The notes beneath the pieces were generated by a model that was not told the origin of the DNA, made no database searches, and worked only from the letters and a program-made list of their open reading frames with translations. A stretch of DNA of 64,000 bases, taken from the NCBI GenBank assembly GCA_020721585.1, contig DYMK01000004.1, forward strand, positions 32,686 through 96,685, given 5' to 3'. Both the position numbers and the translations under genes were made by a program. This document shows positions 9,435-17,043 of the stretch, piece by piece. Source of the stretch: Sulfuricurvum sp. Lineage in GTDB: Bacteria > Campylobacterota > Campylobacteria > Campylobacterales > Sulfurimonadaceae. Position 1 is the first letter of the stretch, and every line of letters starts with the position of its first letter.

Positions 9435-9764
9435 TCACACACGCGCTTCAGCGATAATGCACGTAAAGCAGTGTTCTTGGTCGTGACAGGTCGCACACGC
9501 GGGGGCAACCCGACCGATGGCATCGTAGAGGAATTTTTTCCACAATTTTTCTTTGGGTTTGAGTTCTGCCAAATGGGGAAAATGGCGTTTCATGTACGCC
9601 CCCATCTGGATACGGTTTTTAAAACCTAGATCGTGGTAGAGGTGGTTCATCTCCAGCGATTTTTGGGCGATTAGAGGGGCGATGACGTAGCGTGCCTCCT
9701 CATCAATGGCGTATTTTTTGAGATAGCTTTCAATTTCGTGATAGAGGGTTTCGTGGTCGCTCAT
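9435..9764 (-). CDS. nifQ: NifQ-like molybdenum-delivery protein with altered cysteine motif
   Basis: 109 residues, shorter than the usual 170-190. NifQ binds a Mo-Fe-S cluster and donates molybdenum to FeMo-co synthesis. The match is to the C-terminal half of the family: an ASL/NHLYHDLGFKNR helix, HFPHLAELKPKEKLWKKFLY, then CATCHDQEHCF. Classical NifQ has C-x4-C-x2-C-x5-C. Here the first Cys position is Arg, and an extra Cys follows (C-x2-C-x5-C-x2-C), so four thiols remain but in a shifted pattern. A good AAGGAG lies upstream of the ATG. The gene follows the flavodiiron gene, with a dispersed repeat and a sigma-54-like element between them. Confidence 0.8.
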   Translation of the reverse strand: MSDHETLYHEIESYLKKYAIDEEARYVIAPLIAQKSLEMNHLYHDLGFKNRIQMGAYMKRHFPHLAELKPKEKLWKKFLYDAIGRVAPACATCHDQEHCFTCIIAEARV

Positions 9765-9804
9765 TGCCGTAATCTCCTTGGCGTGTCATGGGGATTCATT
9801 GTAA

Positions 9805-9833
9805 GCCAGATTCCCGCCTTCGCGGGAATGACA
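9805..9833. repeat. Dispersed GCGGGAATGAC-type palindromic repeat, copy 1
   Basis: A hairpin TTCCCGCCTTCGCGGGAA with flanking GCCAGA and TGACAG. The same unit recurs at about 20169, 39181, 43284 and 51166, always between genes. It resembles the widespread REP-like repeats of proteobacteria. Here it separates the nifQ promoter from the nifQ start. Confidence 0.85.
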
Positions 9834-9855
9834 GAACTGTAATCTAATGAGCAAT

Positions 9856-9869
9856 GCAATTTTTGGTCT
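9856..9869 (-). promoter_or_regulatory. Possible sigma-54 promoter of nifQ
   Basis: The minus strand reads AGACCAAAAATTGC, AG-N10-GC with a TTGCA -12 box. It overlaps the stop codon of the upstream flavodiiron gene, so nifQ can be transcribed separately. It resembles the tpx, nifB and NifX-like elements. The -24 first G is A. Confidence 0.5.
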
Positions 9870-11097
9870 ACAACGTCATCTCCACCATTTTCCCCATCGT
9901 AATTTCAGACGCTTCCCGACCAAACGCCACACACGCCTCTAGCTCCTCTTCGCTGGGGATGAGTTTGACTTTAAGGGGTTTGAGGGGGAGACGAAATTTC
10001 AGCCCTTTGAGCCGTTCGTGCAGCATTTCAGGGGCTTCGCCCGTCCATCCGTAGGACCCAAAGGTCGCACCGATTTTTCCACTTCGTTCCAAATACGCCA
10101 TGCACGAAAGCAAATCCCATGCGGGTTTAACCGCATCGCCATTGATGGTGGGGGAGCCAATGAGTATCGCATCGGACTCTTCGAGCAATGTGATCATATT
10201 GGGTTCATCAAGGGAAGCCAGATCGTACATACTTGCTCGTATCCCCTCTACGCTATCCGCCCCTTGGGTAATCATTTGCGCCATTTTGTGGGTGTTGTCA
10301 TAACTGGAGATGTAAAAAACCGAAAGCATTTTGGTATTAAACTCATTTTTACGAAACCGCGCCTCCGAACTCCATTTCGCATACTTATCGATATAGTTTT
10401 GGGGATGACTGCGTAAAAGAGGCCCATGCAAGGGGGCGATCAGGTCAATCTCAAAGTGGGCATAAAGTTTTAATGCTTGGAGGACGTAGGGTTTAAATGG
10501 GCGCATAATATGGTCATAATAGTAGTGAAACGCGTACGAAAAATCCCCCACACAATCATCAAAGAGCCGTTCATCGTAATAGTGACTTCCAAAGACATCC
10601 CCACTAAAGAGAAGTTTGTCTTCATGGAGATAACTGCTCATCGTATCGGGCCAGTGGAGAAAAGGGGTCATGATAAACTCAATTGTCTTATCTCCCAATG
10701 AGAGGCGCATTTCGGGCGTGGCAATTCGATAGGGAATGTCGGTTTTGATAATCCCTTTGAGCATCATCACCGCACGACCTGAGATGATCAATTGGGCATT
10801 GGGGGCGCGTTGCATCAGTGCGATTAATGCCCCTGAGTGATCGGGTTCAAGGTGGTGCAAGACGATGTAGCGAATCTCCGCATAGTCACACACCCGCTCA
10901 AGACGGGCAAAAAAATCATCACTAAACTCTTTTTTGACCGTATCCATCACCGCAACCCCCTCACTTCCCCGTACCACATAGCTGTTATACGAACTGCCAT
11001 TGGCGGTTTTCATGATGATGTCAAAAATGCGAATCTTGGGATCAAATGCGCCGGTAAAATAGACATTGGGCTTAATTTCAACAATATCGGGAAGCAT
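9868..11097 (-). CDS. Flavodiiron protein (A-type flavoprotein)
   Basis: 409 residues from the ATG at 11095-11097, chosen because AAGGAT lies 5 bases upstream; a start 19 codons earlier lacks a good site. Flavodiiron proteins reduce O2 to water (or NO to N2O) using an N-terminal metallo-beta-lactamase-like diiron domain and a C-terminal FMN flavodoxin domain. Visible diiron ligands are in HHLEPDHSG (His82, Glu84, Asp86, His87), then LHWPDTM, SGDVFGSHYYD and APLHGP. The flavodoxin part begins near residue 250 with SVFYISSYDNTHKMA. It sits in a nif-linked operon with tpx, so oxygen removal around nitrogenase is the likely role. NO detoxification is an alternative. Confidence 0.88.
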   Translation of the reverse strand: MLPDIVEIKPNVYFTGAFDPKIRIFDIIMKTANGSSYNSYVVRGSEGVAVMDTVKKEFSDDFFARLERVCDYAEIRYIVLHHLEPDHSGALIALMQRAPNAQLIISGRAVMMLKGIIKTDIPYRIATPEMRLSLGDKTIEFIMTPFLHWPDTMSSYLHEDKLLFSGDVFGSHYYDERLFDDCVGDFSYAFHYYYDHIMRPFKPYVLQALKLYAHFEIDLIAPLHGPLLRSHPQNYIDKYAKWSSEARFRKNEFNTKMLSVFYISSYDNTHKMAQMITQGADSVEGIRASMYDLASLDEPNMITLLEESDAILIGSPTINGDAVKPAWDLLSCMAYLERSGKIGATFGSYGWTGEAPEMLHERLKGLKFRLPLKPLKVKLIPSEEELEACVAFGREASEITMGKMVEMTL

Positions 11098-11146
11098 GGG
11101 TATCCTTAGTGGCGTCTTTTTGATACCATTGCATAATGCATTCGTG

Positions 11147-11464
11147 TTACCCAACCCTCAGCTTCGTCCGTCCCGTAAAAAGTTTCAAAAAATCGTAAAT
11201 ATCACTCAAAAAAAACGCGCGGGTATCGTGGTGTTCAAACCGTTGAAGCCATGCGCGCTCGTGGTTTACGAGTCCGCGACAGGGAATAACGAACTCGTTG
11301 CGTGGGAGCAGCAGCTTAAGCACACCACCCTCGTTGATCGCATGAACCACCGCATCAAACAGCTCCTCCAAACGGTCACTCTCTTCACGGTCATAGAGGT
11401 TTCCATCCATTTGGTAAAAACGGTAAATGGCTAATATTTCGTGGGCTTTTTCCATCGCATCCAT
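11147..11464 (-). CDS. Unknown 105-aa protein in nif-linked operon
   Basis: The ATG at 11462-11464 is one base after the stop of the SagB-like gene (TAAGATG), with GGGGGA 10 bases upstream. The same frame extends further upstream, but that part overlaps the SagB-like gene in another frame and is unlikely to be translated. The protein is soluble and rich in charged residues, without membrane segments or metal motifs; it has a helical N-terminus (MDAMEKAHEILAIYRFYQ) and a central VIPCRGLVNHERAW. I do not recognise it. Its tight position between the SagB-like and flavodiiron genes points to a role in the same oxygen- or nif-related unit. Confidence 0.7.
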   Translation of the reverse strand: MDAMEKAHEILAIYRFYQMDGNLYDREESDRLEELFDAVVHAINEGGVLKLLLPRNEFVIPCRGLVNHERAWLQRFEHHDTRAFFLSDIYDFLKLFTGRTKLRVG

Positions 11465-11465
11465 C

Positions 11466-12668
11466 TTATTTTTCCCCCAGTGCAACGGCATACAACAACG
11501 GTCGTGGTGACCATTGTACTGCCAATTCATCGTAAAATGCCCCGATCCCACTGCACCCAATCCCATGATGTTCCCCAAAAGAATAGAGTTCATGGGCAAA
11601 CACGCCCGCGTCACTATGGGCGTGAGCGGTGAAATTTTGGGCAAAGAGGAGAATCACCACATTGGCACGGGCAATAAACCGTTGATCCAAAAGCAAATGG
11701 ACGATCTCCGCCGTAAAATTCCCCTCCTCACAACACACACCCGCGCGATACACGCCGCAGGGGTGTGTCTGCGCCACTAAGACGATGGGGATGATCTCAA
11801 GGGTATCGGAGTGCATTTGGAGCAAGGTCGTGAGTATCGTTTCCCCAAACGCTTTAGGCGAGAACTCCCGCGAGCTTCGTCGGGTGCTATTGCTTTGCTT
11901 CGTCCACCATTTTCCATAATGAGGATGAAGAGAGGTATAGAGTTTTTGCGATGCTACCCATGCGTGGAGAGGTTCATTCTCAAGGGTGTAGTCACAGGGA
12001 GAAACCCGCATCACAGGGGAAGCAAGCGGTTGAACCGTTTTGTCTGAAAGCGTACCAATGGCATATACCGCTGCAACATACTCCTCCTCCCCCATCCCCA
12101 ACCGACCATTCAGCACAGAGGGTTCTTGGGGAGTTACAGGATAAAAATCTTTCCCATAATGATGCGCCACCCCCATCAGTCCCCCCACCGCATGCCCCAA
12201 ATCCAAATAGAGATACCGCCCTCCCCGCATACCGTATTTCCAACCGGAGCGAAAAGGGACGAGGGTAAAAAAAAGCAATGCCCCATACAAACGGTTCTCT
12301 AATCCTACGTAAGGCTCTAACCCTTCTGAGGCGATTTCTTCGATCAAAACCAAGCTATTGGCGTGCGTATCGAGATGATAGATACCGCTCAAAACACCTG
12401 AAACGTTGCGAAGCTGCACGTACAGTTCAATGGGGTGAAGATTACCCGCAGAGGGGACATTTAGACGGTAGTAGGGTTTATTGAAAATTTTCTGCGTATG
12501 CGTAAGGGTACGTATCTCCCCGATCCATCCTAATGTGGGGTGATTCTCCAGTGCGATACGGTGACAAAAGGAGGGGTAATGCTTAAAGGGTGAGGGTTGC
12601 GTCTCCCAATCCAAAAAGGTGGTACGCGAAGCAACCCCTTTGGGGGTGAGAACAGTCGCTTCACGCAT
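11466..12668 (-). CDS. SagB/ThcOx-type nitroreductase-like dehydrogenase
   Basis: 400 residues. The N-terminal half has the SagB-type segment YYRLNVPSAGNLHPIELYV and a GGRYLYLDLGHAVGGL region, typical of FMN-dependent oxidases in this family. The C-terminal half repeats a nitroreductase-like layout (SSREFSPKAFGETILTTLL, then HSDAGVFAHELY and GCSGIGAFYDE), so the protein may be two fused nitroreductase-like halves. No peptide substrate gene of the thiazole/oxazole-modified kind is nearby, so the substrate is unknown. It lies 11 bases after tpx on the same strand and is followed by the 105-aa gene after one base. Placement in the putative NifA-controlled unit suggests a redox role in diazotrophic growth. 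Confidence 0.78.
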   Translation of the reverse strand: MREATVLTPKGVASRTTFLDWETQPSPFKHYPSFCHRIALENHPTLGWIGEIRTLTHTQKIFNKPYYRLNVPSAGNLHPIELYVQLRNVSGVLSGIYHLDTHANSLVLIEEIASEGLEPYVGLENRLYGALLFFTLVPFRSGWKYGMRGGRYLYLDLGHAVGGLMGVAHHYGKDFYPVTPQEPSVLNGRLGMGEEEYVAAVYAIGTLSDKTVQPLASPVMRVSPCDYTLENEPLHAWVASQKLYTSLHPHYGKWWTKQSNSTRRSSREFSPKAFGETILTTLLQMHSDTLEIIPIVLVAQTHPCGVYRAGVCCEEGNFTAEIVHLLLDQRFIARANVVILLFAQNFTAHAHSDAGVFAHELYSFGEHHGIGCSGIGAFYDELAVQWSPRPLLYAVALGEK

Positions 12669-12679
12669 GGCAAAAGGGG

Positions 12680-13228
12680 TTAAACGCCCATCCAGTTTTC
12701 ATGGTCATGCCCTTTTTTGGTGAAATTCGCCGCTTTATCGACGGCTTCCATACAGCGGGGATAATCCACTTCATCGGTAATCTCTGCGACAATTTCGGTA
12801 TAGGTGACCATCCCCTCCTGATCAATGACCACCACCGCGCGGGCAAGTCGATCTTTGAGTTTCCCCTCGGGGATGAGCAGACCAAATTTTTTGGCAAAAT
12901 CACGGTTGGTATCGATGACAATCTCCACCCCATCTATCCCCTCACGCGCCACAAAATCGTTGACAAAGGCGACATCATCGGTAGTGACCATAATGGTCTT
13001 GAGCTTTTTGAACGGTTGAATCAGTGCATGGAACGTTTTGGCTCCCAATGAACACACGTCGGTTTTAAGCGAGGGGATAGCAATAATCAACTGCGCGGTG
13101 GGGGCAATCATCCCAATAACGTTTTGGGTTCCATCCAAACACGTGACCCGTGCAGCGGGGGCTTCTTTCCCTAAGCGTAGAGCTTTTCCTTCCAGTTGTA
13201 GGGGGGTTCCATGGACAGTAATGGTCAT
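12680..13228 (-). CDS. tpx: Thiol peroxidase (Tpx-type peroxiredoxin)
   Basis: 182 residues from the ATG at 13226-13228, chosen for AAAGGAG six bases upstream. Tpx reduces hydrogen and alkyl peroxides at a peroxidatic Cys, visible here in TDVCS (Cys59). The usual resolving Cys near residue 95 (in an RFCxAxG context) is absent; the corresponding stretch reads DFVAREGI. Other cysteines are near 30 and 159. It may therefore work as a 1-Cys enzyme or use a partner thiol. It is the first gene of the unit tpx-SagB-105aa-flavodiiron and is divergent from nifA, with a sigma-54-like element just upstream. Confidence 0.88.
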   Translation of the reverse strand: MTITVHGTPLQLEGKALRLGKEAPAARVTCLDGTQNVIGMIAPTAQLIIAIPSLKTDVCSLGAKTFHALIQPFKKLKTIMVTTDDVAFVNDFVAREGIDGVEIVIDTNRDFAKKFGLLIPEGKLKDRLARAVVVIDQEGMVTYTEIVAEITDEVDYPRCMEAVDKAANFTKKGHDHENWMGV

Positions 13229-13263
13229 TACGACTCCTTTTGGGCATTTTTCCCTTTTAAAGT

Positions 13264-13277
13264 GCAAAAATGGTTCT
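13264..13277 (-). promoter_or_regulatory. Possible sigma-54 promoter of the tpx operon
   Basis: The minus strand reads AGAACCATTTTTGC: AG-N10-GC with a TTGCA -12 box, 36 bases upstream of the tpx start. It lies in the nifA-tpx intergenic region. It would place peroxide and oxygen defence under NifA. The -24 is AG rather than GG. Confidence 0.5.
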
Positions 13278-13370
13278 ATTAAATGCCTATTTTTTATCCA
13301 TTAATTTGCCTACACTTAGGATTATTTTATATTACAATACACTTATACTTATAGACCAGAGGGATGATGC

Positions 13371-14987
13371 ATGATGACGTTTGAAGCCAATATTCCAAAT
13401 AGAGATGAGTGTCGAAGTTGTCCCTTGACTTTTGCGTACAAAGAGATTGCGTTGCTGTACGATATTGCCATGATTCTCACAAGCACCACCAATATCCATG
13501 AGAGCATCGAAAAATCAATGCGTCGCCTCAAACAAAATGGGTATCTCGAACGGTGCGCCATTTTCAAAAAAAAAGAGGAGCTTGACGAGCTAGAGCTGCT
13601 CATCTCCATTGATTTGGAACCCTACCAAAAAAAAGTCGCGACCTACCGTTTTGGGGAGGGGGCGACGGGATTGGCAGCCTCCAGTCGCGAACCCATCGTC
13701 ATCGAAAATATCCACAATAACATCGATTATCTCAACAAAATGGGGAATATCTCCACCCAAATGGTCTCGTATGTCGCTGTCCCTTTGCTCCAAGATGAAG
13801 AGATTATGGGGGTTATTTCTGCCAATATCGGGAAAAAAAATCCCCTAAATTTCGACGAAATCGTCCGAATGCTCACCATCGTAGGATCCCTTTTTGTCGG
13901 ATCACTTAAATTGCAACAAACCATCGTCCAAGAGAAAGAATCGATCAGTGAACTCAAAACGTACTACAAAGAGGAGATGCAAAAAGAGTACAAGTTTGAA
14001 AACATTATCGGACGCAGTACCAAAATGCAACACGTGTTTAGCCTCATCAATACCGTTGCCCCCACCGATGCGACCATCTTGATTCGGGGAGAGACGGGGA
14101 CAGGAAAAGAGCTTATCGCCACCGCAGTCCATAATCTCAGCCGTCGTCAAAATGGCCCTTTTATCAAACTCAACTGTGCAGCCATCAGTGAAACCCTCCT
14201 CGAATCGGAACTTTTCGGGCATGAAAAAGGGGCTTTTACCGATGCGCGAGAGATGCGTAAAGGGCGGTTTGAACTTGCCGATGGGGGGACACTGTTTCTC
14301 GATGAAATCGGTGACATCACCCCCTCACTCCAAGTGAAACTGTTACGTATCTTGCAAGAGCAGGAGTTTGAACGGGTCGGAGGAAACAAGACCATCAAGA
14401 CCAATGTCCGATTGGTTGCCGCTACAAATCGAAATTTAGAGGATATGGTACGCAAAGGGGAGTTTCGGGAGGATCTTTTTTACCGTCTGAATGTGATTCC
14501 CATCAACCTGCCCCCCCTTCGCGAACGCTACGAAGATGTCAAATTACTGATCGAACACTATTTACGCCGTTTTATGAAAGAACACCGTAAAAATATGCAC
14601 TTTGCCAAACCCGCGATGGAGTTGTTGCTCGATTATCCATGGCCGGGAAACATTCGTGAACTCCAAAACACCATGGAGCGGATGGTCTTGATCTGCCCCG
14701 ATGGGGAGATTGAGCCTCAGATGCTCAGTCACGTATTGCCTTTTAATTACCAAAAGCTCTATATGCAAAGCGACCCCACGCCCCCACCGTTGCATCCCCA
14801 ACCCTCGCACGCCGAGCATCATGCTCCCACCCCCATTACCAAAAAAAGCCTTCAAGACCTCGAAAAAGAGTCGATTGTCCAAGCTTTAATGGATGCCAAT
14901 GGGGTACAGACCAAAGCCGCACGGTTGTTGGGGATGACTGCGCGCCAAATTGGGTATAAAATCAAACATTACGGGATTGAGATTTAA
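13371..14987 (+). CDS. nifA: NifA, sigma-54-dependent nif activator
   Basis: 538 residues. Order: a short N-terminus with CRSC (Cys14, Cys17); a GAF domain at about 24-170; an AAA+ domain with Walker A GETGTGKE near 240 and LFLDEIGD as Walker B; a Pro/His-rich linker; a C-terminal helix-turn-helix (KAARLLGMTARQIGYKI). The sigma-54-contact loop reads GAFTDA, not GAFTGA, near 287-292. The linker lacks the C-x4-C of oxygen-sensitive NifA proteins, so oxygen sensing, if any, may use the N-terminal cysteine pair. The start may be this ATG or the next codon. A TACAAT -10 lies at about 13332. NifA identity is supported by the nif surroundings and GAF-AAA-HTH layout. Confidence 0.88.
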   Translation: MMTFEANIPNRDECRSCPLTFAYKEIALLYDIAMILTSTTNIHESIEKSMRRLKQNGYLERCAIFKKKEELDELELLISIDLEPYQKKVATYRFGEGATGLAASSREPIVIENIHNNIDYLNKMGNISTQMVSYVAVPLLQDEEIMGVISANIGKKNPLNFDEIVRMLTIVGSLFVGSLKLQQTIVQEKESISELKTYYKEEMQKEYKFENIIGRSTKMQHVFSLINTVAPTDATILIRGETGTGKELIATAVHNLSRRQNGPFIKLNCAAISETLLESELFGHEKGAFTDAREMRKGRFELADGGTLFLDEIGDITPSLQVKLLRILQEQEFERVGGNKTIKTNVRLVAATNRNLEDMVRKGEFREDLFYRLNVIPINLPPLRERYEDVKLLIEHYLRRFMKEHRKNMHFAKPAMELLLDYPWPGNIRELQNTMERMVLICPDGEIEPQMLSHVLPFNYQKLYMQSDPTPPPLHPQPSHAEHHAPTPITKKSLQDLEKESIVQALMDANGVQTKAARLLGMTARQIGYKIKHYGIEI

Positions 14988-15361
14988 CCTAAAAGTAATT
15001 GTAATTTCGTTGAAGAGATAAATACAAAAGGATGGTAGACCATAGCTCTACCGACAAGTGCCTATTTATCGATATTCTGAGAGGTATAGCCATAGAGATA
15101 CCCCTAATATGCTTGTTATACCTAACTATTTTATGATCTCTAGTATAGGATAAATGTCTAAAAAAAATGTCTAGCAACGTGTAAAATATTCACAGGCGAA
15201 TTCGCATCATTTTAATTCAGCCTGTCCCCATTTTTCCGACCAAAAAGTAAGGGGTAAATACCTCATATATGGTCGAAATTATAGGTGAAAATAGCTTTTG
15301 AAGTGCCTAATACAGGACGTCTTTAGGGCTTTTCAGGGCTGACTAATTATATTACACGCTC
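14988..15361. other. Intergenic region with the left end of an inverted-repeat cassette
   Basis: No gene is supported between nifA and the cassette gene. The region holds the left 40-bp inverted repeat (15195-15234). The octamer AGTGCCTA occurs near 15056 and 15300, and again near 16067 and 39938. No tRNA or terminator was recognised. Confidence 0.6.
15195..15234 (+). repeat. Left inverted repeat of the cassette
   Basis: Starts with GGCGAATTCGC and ends with CCTGTCCCCATTTT. Its reverse complement matches 15954-15993 with two mismatches, both flanking the GCGAATTCGC palindrome. Confidence 0.9.
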
Positions 15362-15799
15362 TTAAGAATCATAAAATTTAAATTCAATATTAGCCATGGT
15401 TAATCGGATGTAAGGGTCTTGTCCGAATTCCCAAGTTTTTGGCATGGTTGTTTTCAAACGAAGTTGAACATCCAACTTAACCTGTTCTTCTTTAGTGATA
15501 TGGATAATTATTAGATTGTTTCTGATCATGTCAGCAACTTTTTCTATTGAATCACCATTATTAAACATAGAATAAGCGTGACACCTAATGAGTGCGCAAG
15601 GGACGACATGTTCTCTTCGCCCTTTGCCTTTTAAGGATTCTCCCTTGATGATATAGTTATCTGGAATTAATACTTCAAACAATCTTGAATGACCACCGCA
15701 TTGAAGCGACAGTTTTTCTGTTTCATTAGAAACTTTCCAATGGCTATGTAGAACATAGGCTGTTCTTAAAAATGCTTCGTCTATGTGTTCATTGTTCAT
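15362..15799 (-). CDS. Unknown 145-aa cassette protein, possibly HNH-like
   Basis: Carried inside the inverted-repeat cassette. A segment RREHVVPCALIRCHAY followed about 35 residues later by IIHITKEEQVKLD and LKTTMPKTWEFGQDPYIRL resembles a degenerate HNH-type nuclease core (Glu-His, then a downstream helix), but a full set of catalytic histidines is not visible. Cysteines occur in LQCGGHSR and PCALIRC. There is no signal peptide or membrane segment. An AAGGATAAAT site precedes the ATG. The cassette setting suggests either a mobility-linked or selfish function. The nuclease idea is weak; the gene itself is well supported. Confidence 0.55.
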   Translation of the reverse strand: MNNEHIDEAFLRTAYVLHSHWKVSNETEKLSLQCGGHSRLFEVLIPDNYIIKGESLKGKGRREHVVPCALIRCHAYSMFNNGDSIEKVADMIRNNLIIIHITKEEQVKLDVQLRLKTTMPKTWEFGQDPYIRLTMANIEFKFYDS

Positions 15800-15869
15800 T
15801 TTATTTATCCTTAAGTGTCAGTTTGAGTATTTTTTCTTCAACTTTTGCTTTAAATATATCATCATTTCT

Positions 15870-15939
15870 CGCTCCTACTCTCCTGAGTTGGAGCGTTTGG
15901 TTTAATGCATATATGCATTCCCACTCAGGAGAGTGGGAA
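15870..15939. repeat. Pair of opposed REP-like hairpins
   Basis: Hairpin one (15870-15895) has arms CGCTCC/GGAGCG and ACTC/GAGT around TCCT. Hairpin two (15918-15939) is TTCCCACTC-AGGA-GAGTGGGAA, a perfect 9-bp stem. Between them is the palindrome ATGCATATATGCAT (15905-15918). Their loops are complementary (TCCT and AGGA), as expected for two inverted copies of one REP unit. The unit resembles the GTTCCCAC-GTGGGAATGCAT repeats linked to REP-associated tyrosine transposases. Confidence 0.75.
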
Positions 15940-15953
15940 CGAGGGAAAGAACG

Positions 15954-15993
15954 AAAATGGGGACAGGCTGAATTAAAATGAGGCGAATTCGCA
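15954..15993 (-). repeat. Right inverted repeat of the cassette
   Basis: Reads AAAATGGGGACAGGCTGAAT and continues through the GCGAATTCGC palindrome. It is the inverted partner of 15195-15234, with 38 of 40 positions matching. Confidence 0.9.
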
Positions 15994-16136
15994 TTGCAAA
16001 GGAATACCCCTAAAAATCTTAATTGTTATTGAACTGGCTTAATGGGTGCTAGAGGCTAAAAAGTGGTAAAAGTGCCTAATTTAGGTGATTTTATGAGTGT
16101 TTATTGAAGGTTATTAGAGGAGGTTAAAACGTACCG

Positions 16137-16212
16137 TGGTGGACCCTAGCGGGATCGAACCGCTGACCTCGACGCTGCCAGCGTCGCGCTCTCCCAGCTG
16201 AGCTAAGGGCCC
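16137..16212 (-). tRNA. tRNA-Ala (GGC anticodon)
   Basis: 76 bases on the minus strand, with 3' CCA encoded. The acceptor stem pairs GGGCCCT with AGGGTCC (one G-T pair). The anticodon arm is GACGC-TGGCAG-style with anticodon GGC, and the T arm contains GGTTCGATCC. Elements were read by eye and all arms fold. Confidence 0.93.
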
Positions 16213-16281
16213 AAAAAGAATTTTTTGGAAGGAAGAACCGAAATTATAGAGAGTTCCTCCTTAAAATTTCTTTGGAACGCT

Positions 16282-16971
16282 TTACATCGGAAGATCAAAA
16301 AAATACGCCAGTCCATAATAGATGCTATAGACACCATAAATGGCGATAGCGACCGCTGCGATACGATTCATGCTCTGACGAAACGCAATTTCCCGCATAA
16401 AATTAACCGACTGACCCAATGCCAATAACGTAGGGACGGTCGAGAGACCAAAGACCGCCATAATCAATCCCCCTTGGAGAATCGAAGCCGATGAGGCAGC
16501 TTTGGCAGCGAAGAAAAAGACAAAACCGCATGGAAAAAAGCCATTCATCATCCCCAAGGCAAAAAAGCTTGGGATACTTTTGCTTTTGATCAGACGGGAA
16601 AAAAGGAGTTTAAAGAGCTTAAGATGGGAAAAAGAGTGTTCCAGCGCGTGCAAGAGTTTGGAAAGTCCCAGCATCGACAACGCCGTAATAATCATCAAGA
16701 CCCCCGCGAAGATAAACAACGCCCCGTGCATCTCCATGGTGAGCATAAACAGTGACCCAATCCCCCCAAATACCATCCCCAGAAAAACGTAGGAACTTAC
16801 GCGACCGATATTATAGGCACTATGACGCACCAATTGAGCAACGCGACTCATCGAAGGGTCAATCTTGGTCGAGCTGTAGGCGACAATAAACCCACCACAC
16901 ATCCCAATGCAGTGCCCAAAACTCCCTGCAAAAGCGATGCTCATGATCACAAACCAATCCATTGATCCCAT
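16282..16971 (-). CDS. TauE/SafE/DsbD-like membrane protein
   Basis: 229 residues with about six hydrophobic segments. The N-terminus GSFGHCIGMCGGFIVAY is typical of the DsbD_2/sulfite-exporter-like family often beside cytochrome oxidase or copper genes. The Cys pair C-x3-C lies in the first membrane segment. Another motif, GMMNGFFPCGFVFFF, follows the central loop. The family has been linked to copper delivery and cytochrome maturation, as well as to sulfur-oxyanion export, so the substrate is uncertain. It is divergent from a periplasmic heavy-metal-binding protein gene, which supports a metal or thiol role. Confidence 0.8.
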   Translation of the reverse strand: MGSMDWFVIMSIAFAGSFGHCIGMCGGFIVAYSSTKIDPSMSRVAQLVRHSAYNIGRVSSYVFLGMVFGGIGSLFMLTMEMHGALFIFAGVLMIITALSMLGLSKLLHALEHSFSHLKLFKLLFSRLIKSKSIPSFFALGMMNGFFPCGFVFFFAAKAASSASILQGGLIMAVFGLSTVPTLLALGQSVNFMREIAFRQSMNRIAAVAIAIYGVYSIYYGLAYFFDLPM

Positions 16972-17043
16972 TGTGCCACTCCTCTTAACGTATTCTTAAC
17001 ACGAATATGCAACAATAGCACAAAATTACCAAAAGGAAAAAAA

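Larger units (their letters stand above)
15195..15993. mobile_element. 0.8-kb cassette bounded by 40-bp inverted repeats
   Basis: The left arm (15195-15234) and right arm (15954-15993) are inverted copies matching at 38 of 40 positions. Each includes AGCCTGTCCCCATTTT or its complement and the palindrome GCGAATTCGC. Between them are one minus-strand gene of 145 residues and a pair of REP-like hairpins. No transposase is present, so it would need an enzyme supplied elsewhere, as for MITEs or REP/RAYT systems. The CAGCCTGTCCCCATTTTT string is, to my recollection, recurrent in proteobacterial intergenic DNA. The inverted repeats are directly visible; mobility is inferred. Confidence 0.65.
15800..16136. 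other. Intergenic region with REP-like hairpins and right cassette end
   Basis: Contains the two REP-like hairpins and the right inverted repeat. Nothing else is recognised from 15994 to the tRNA; a short plus-strand frame crossing the hairpins is an artefact of the palindromes. Confidence 0.6.

Noticed and set aside
11465..11644. Upstream extension of the 105-aa gene
   Set aside because: It overlaps the SagB-like gene in another frame, and a good start lies at 11464.
14989..15177. 62-codon minus-strand frame after nifA
   Set aside because: No ribosome-binding site, no similarity, lies in AT-rich intergenic DNA.
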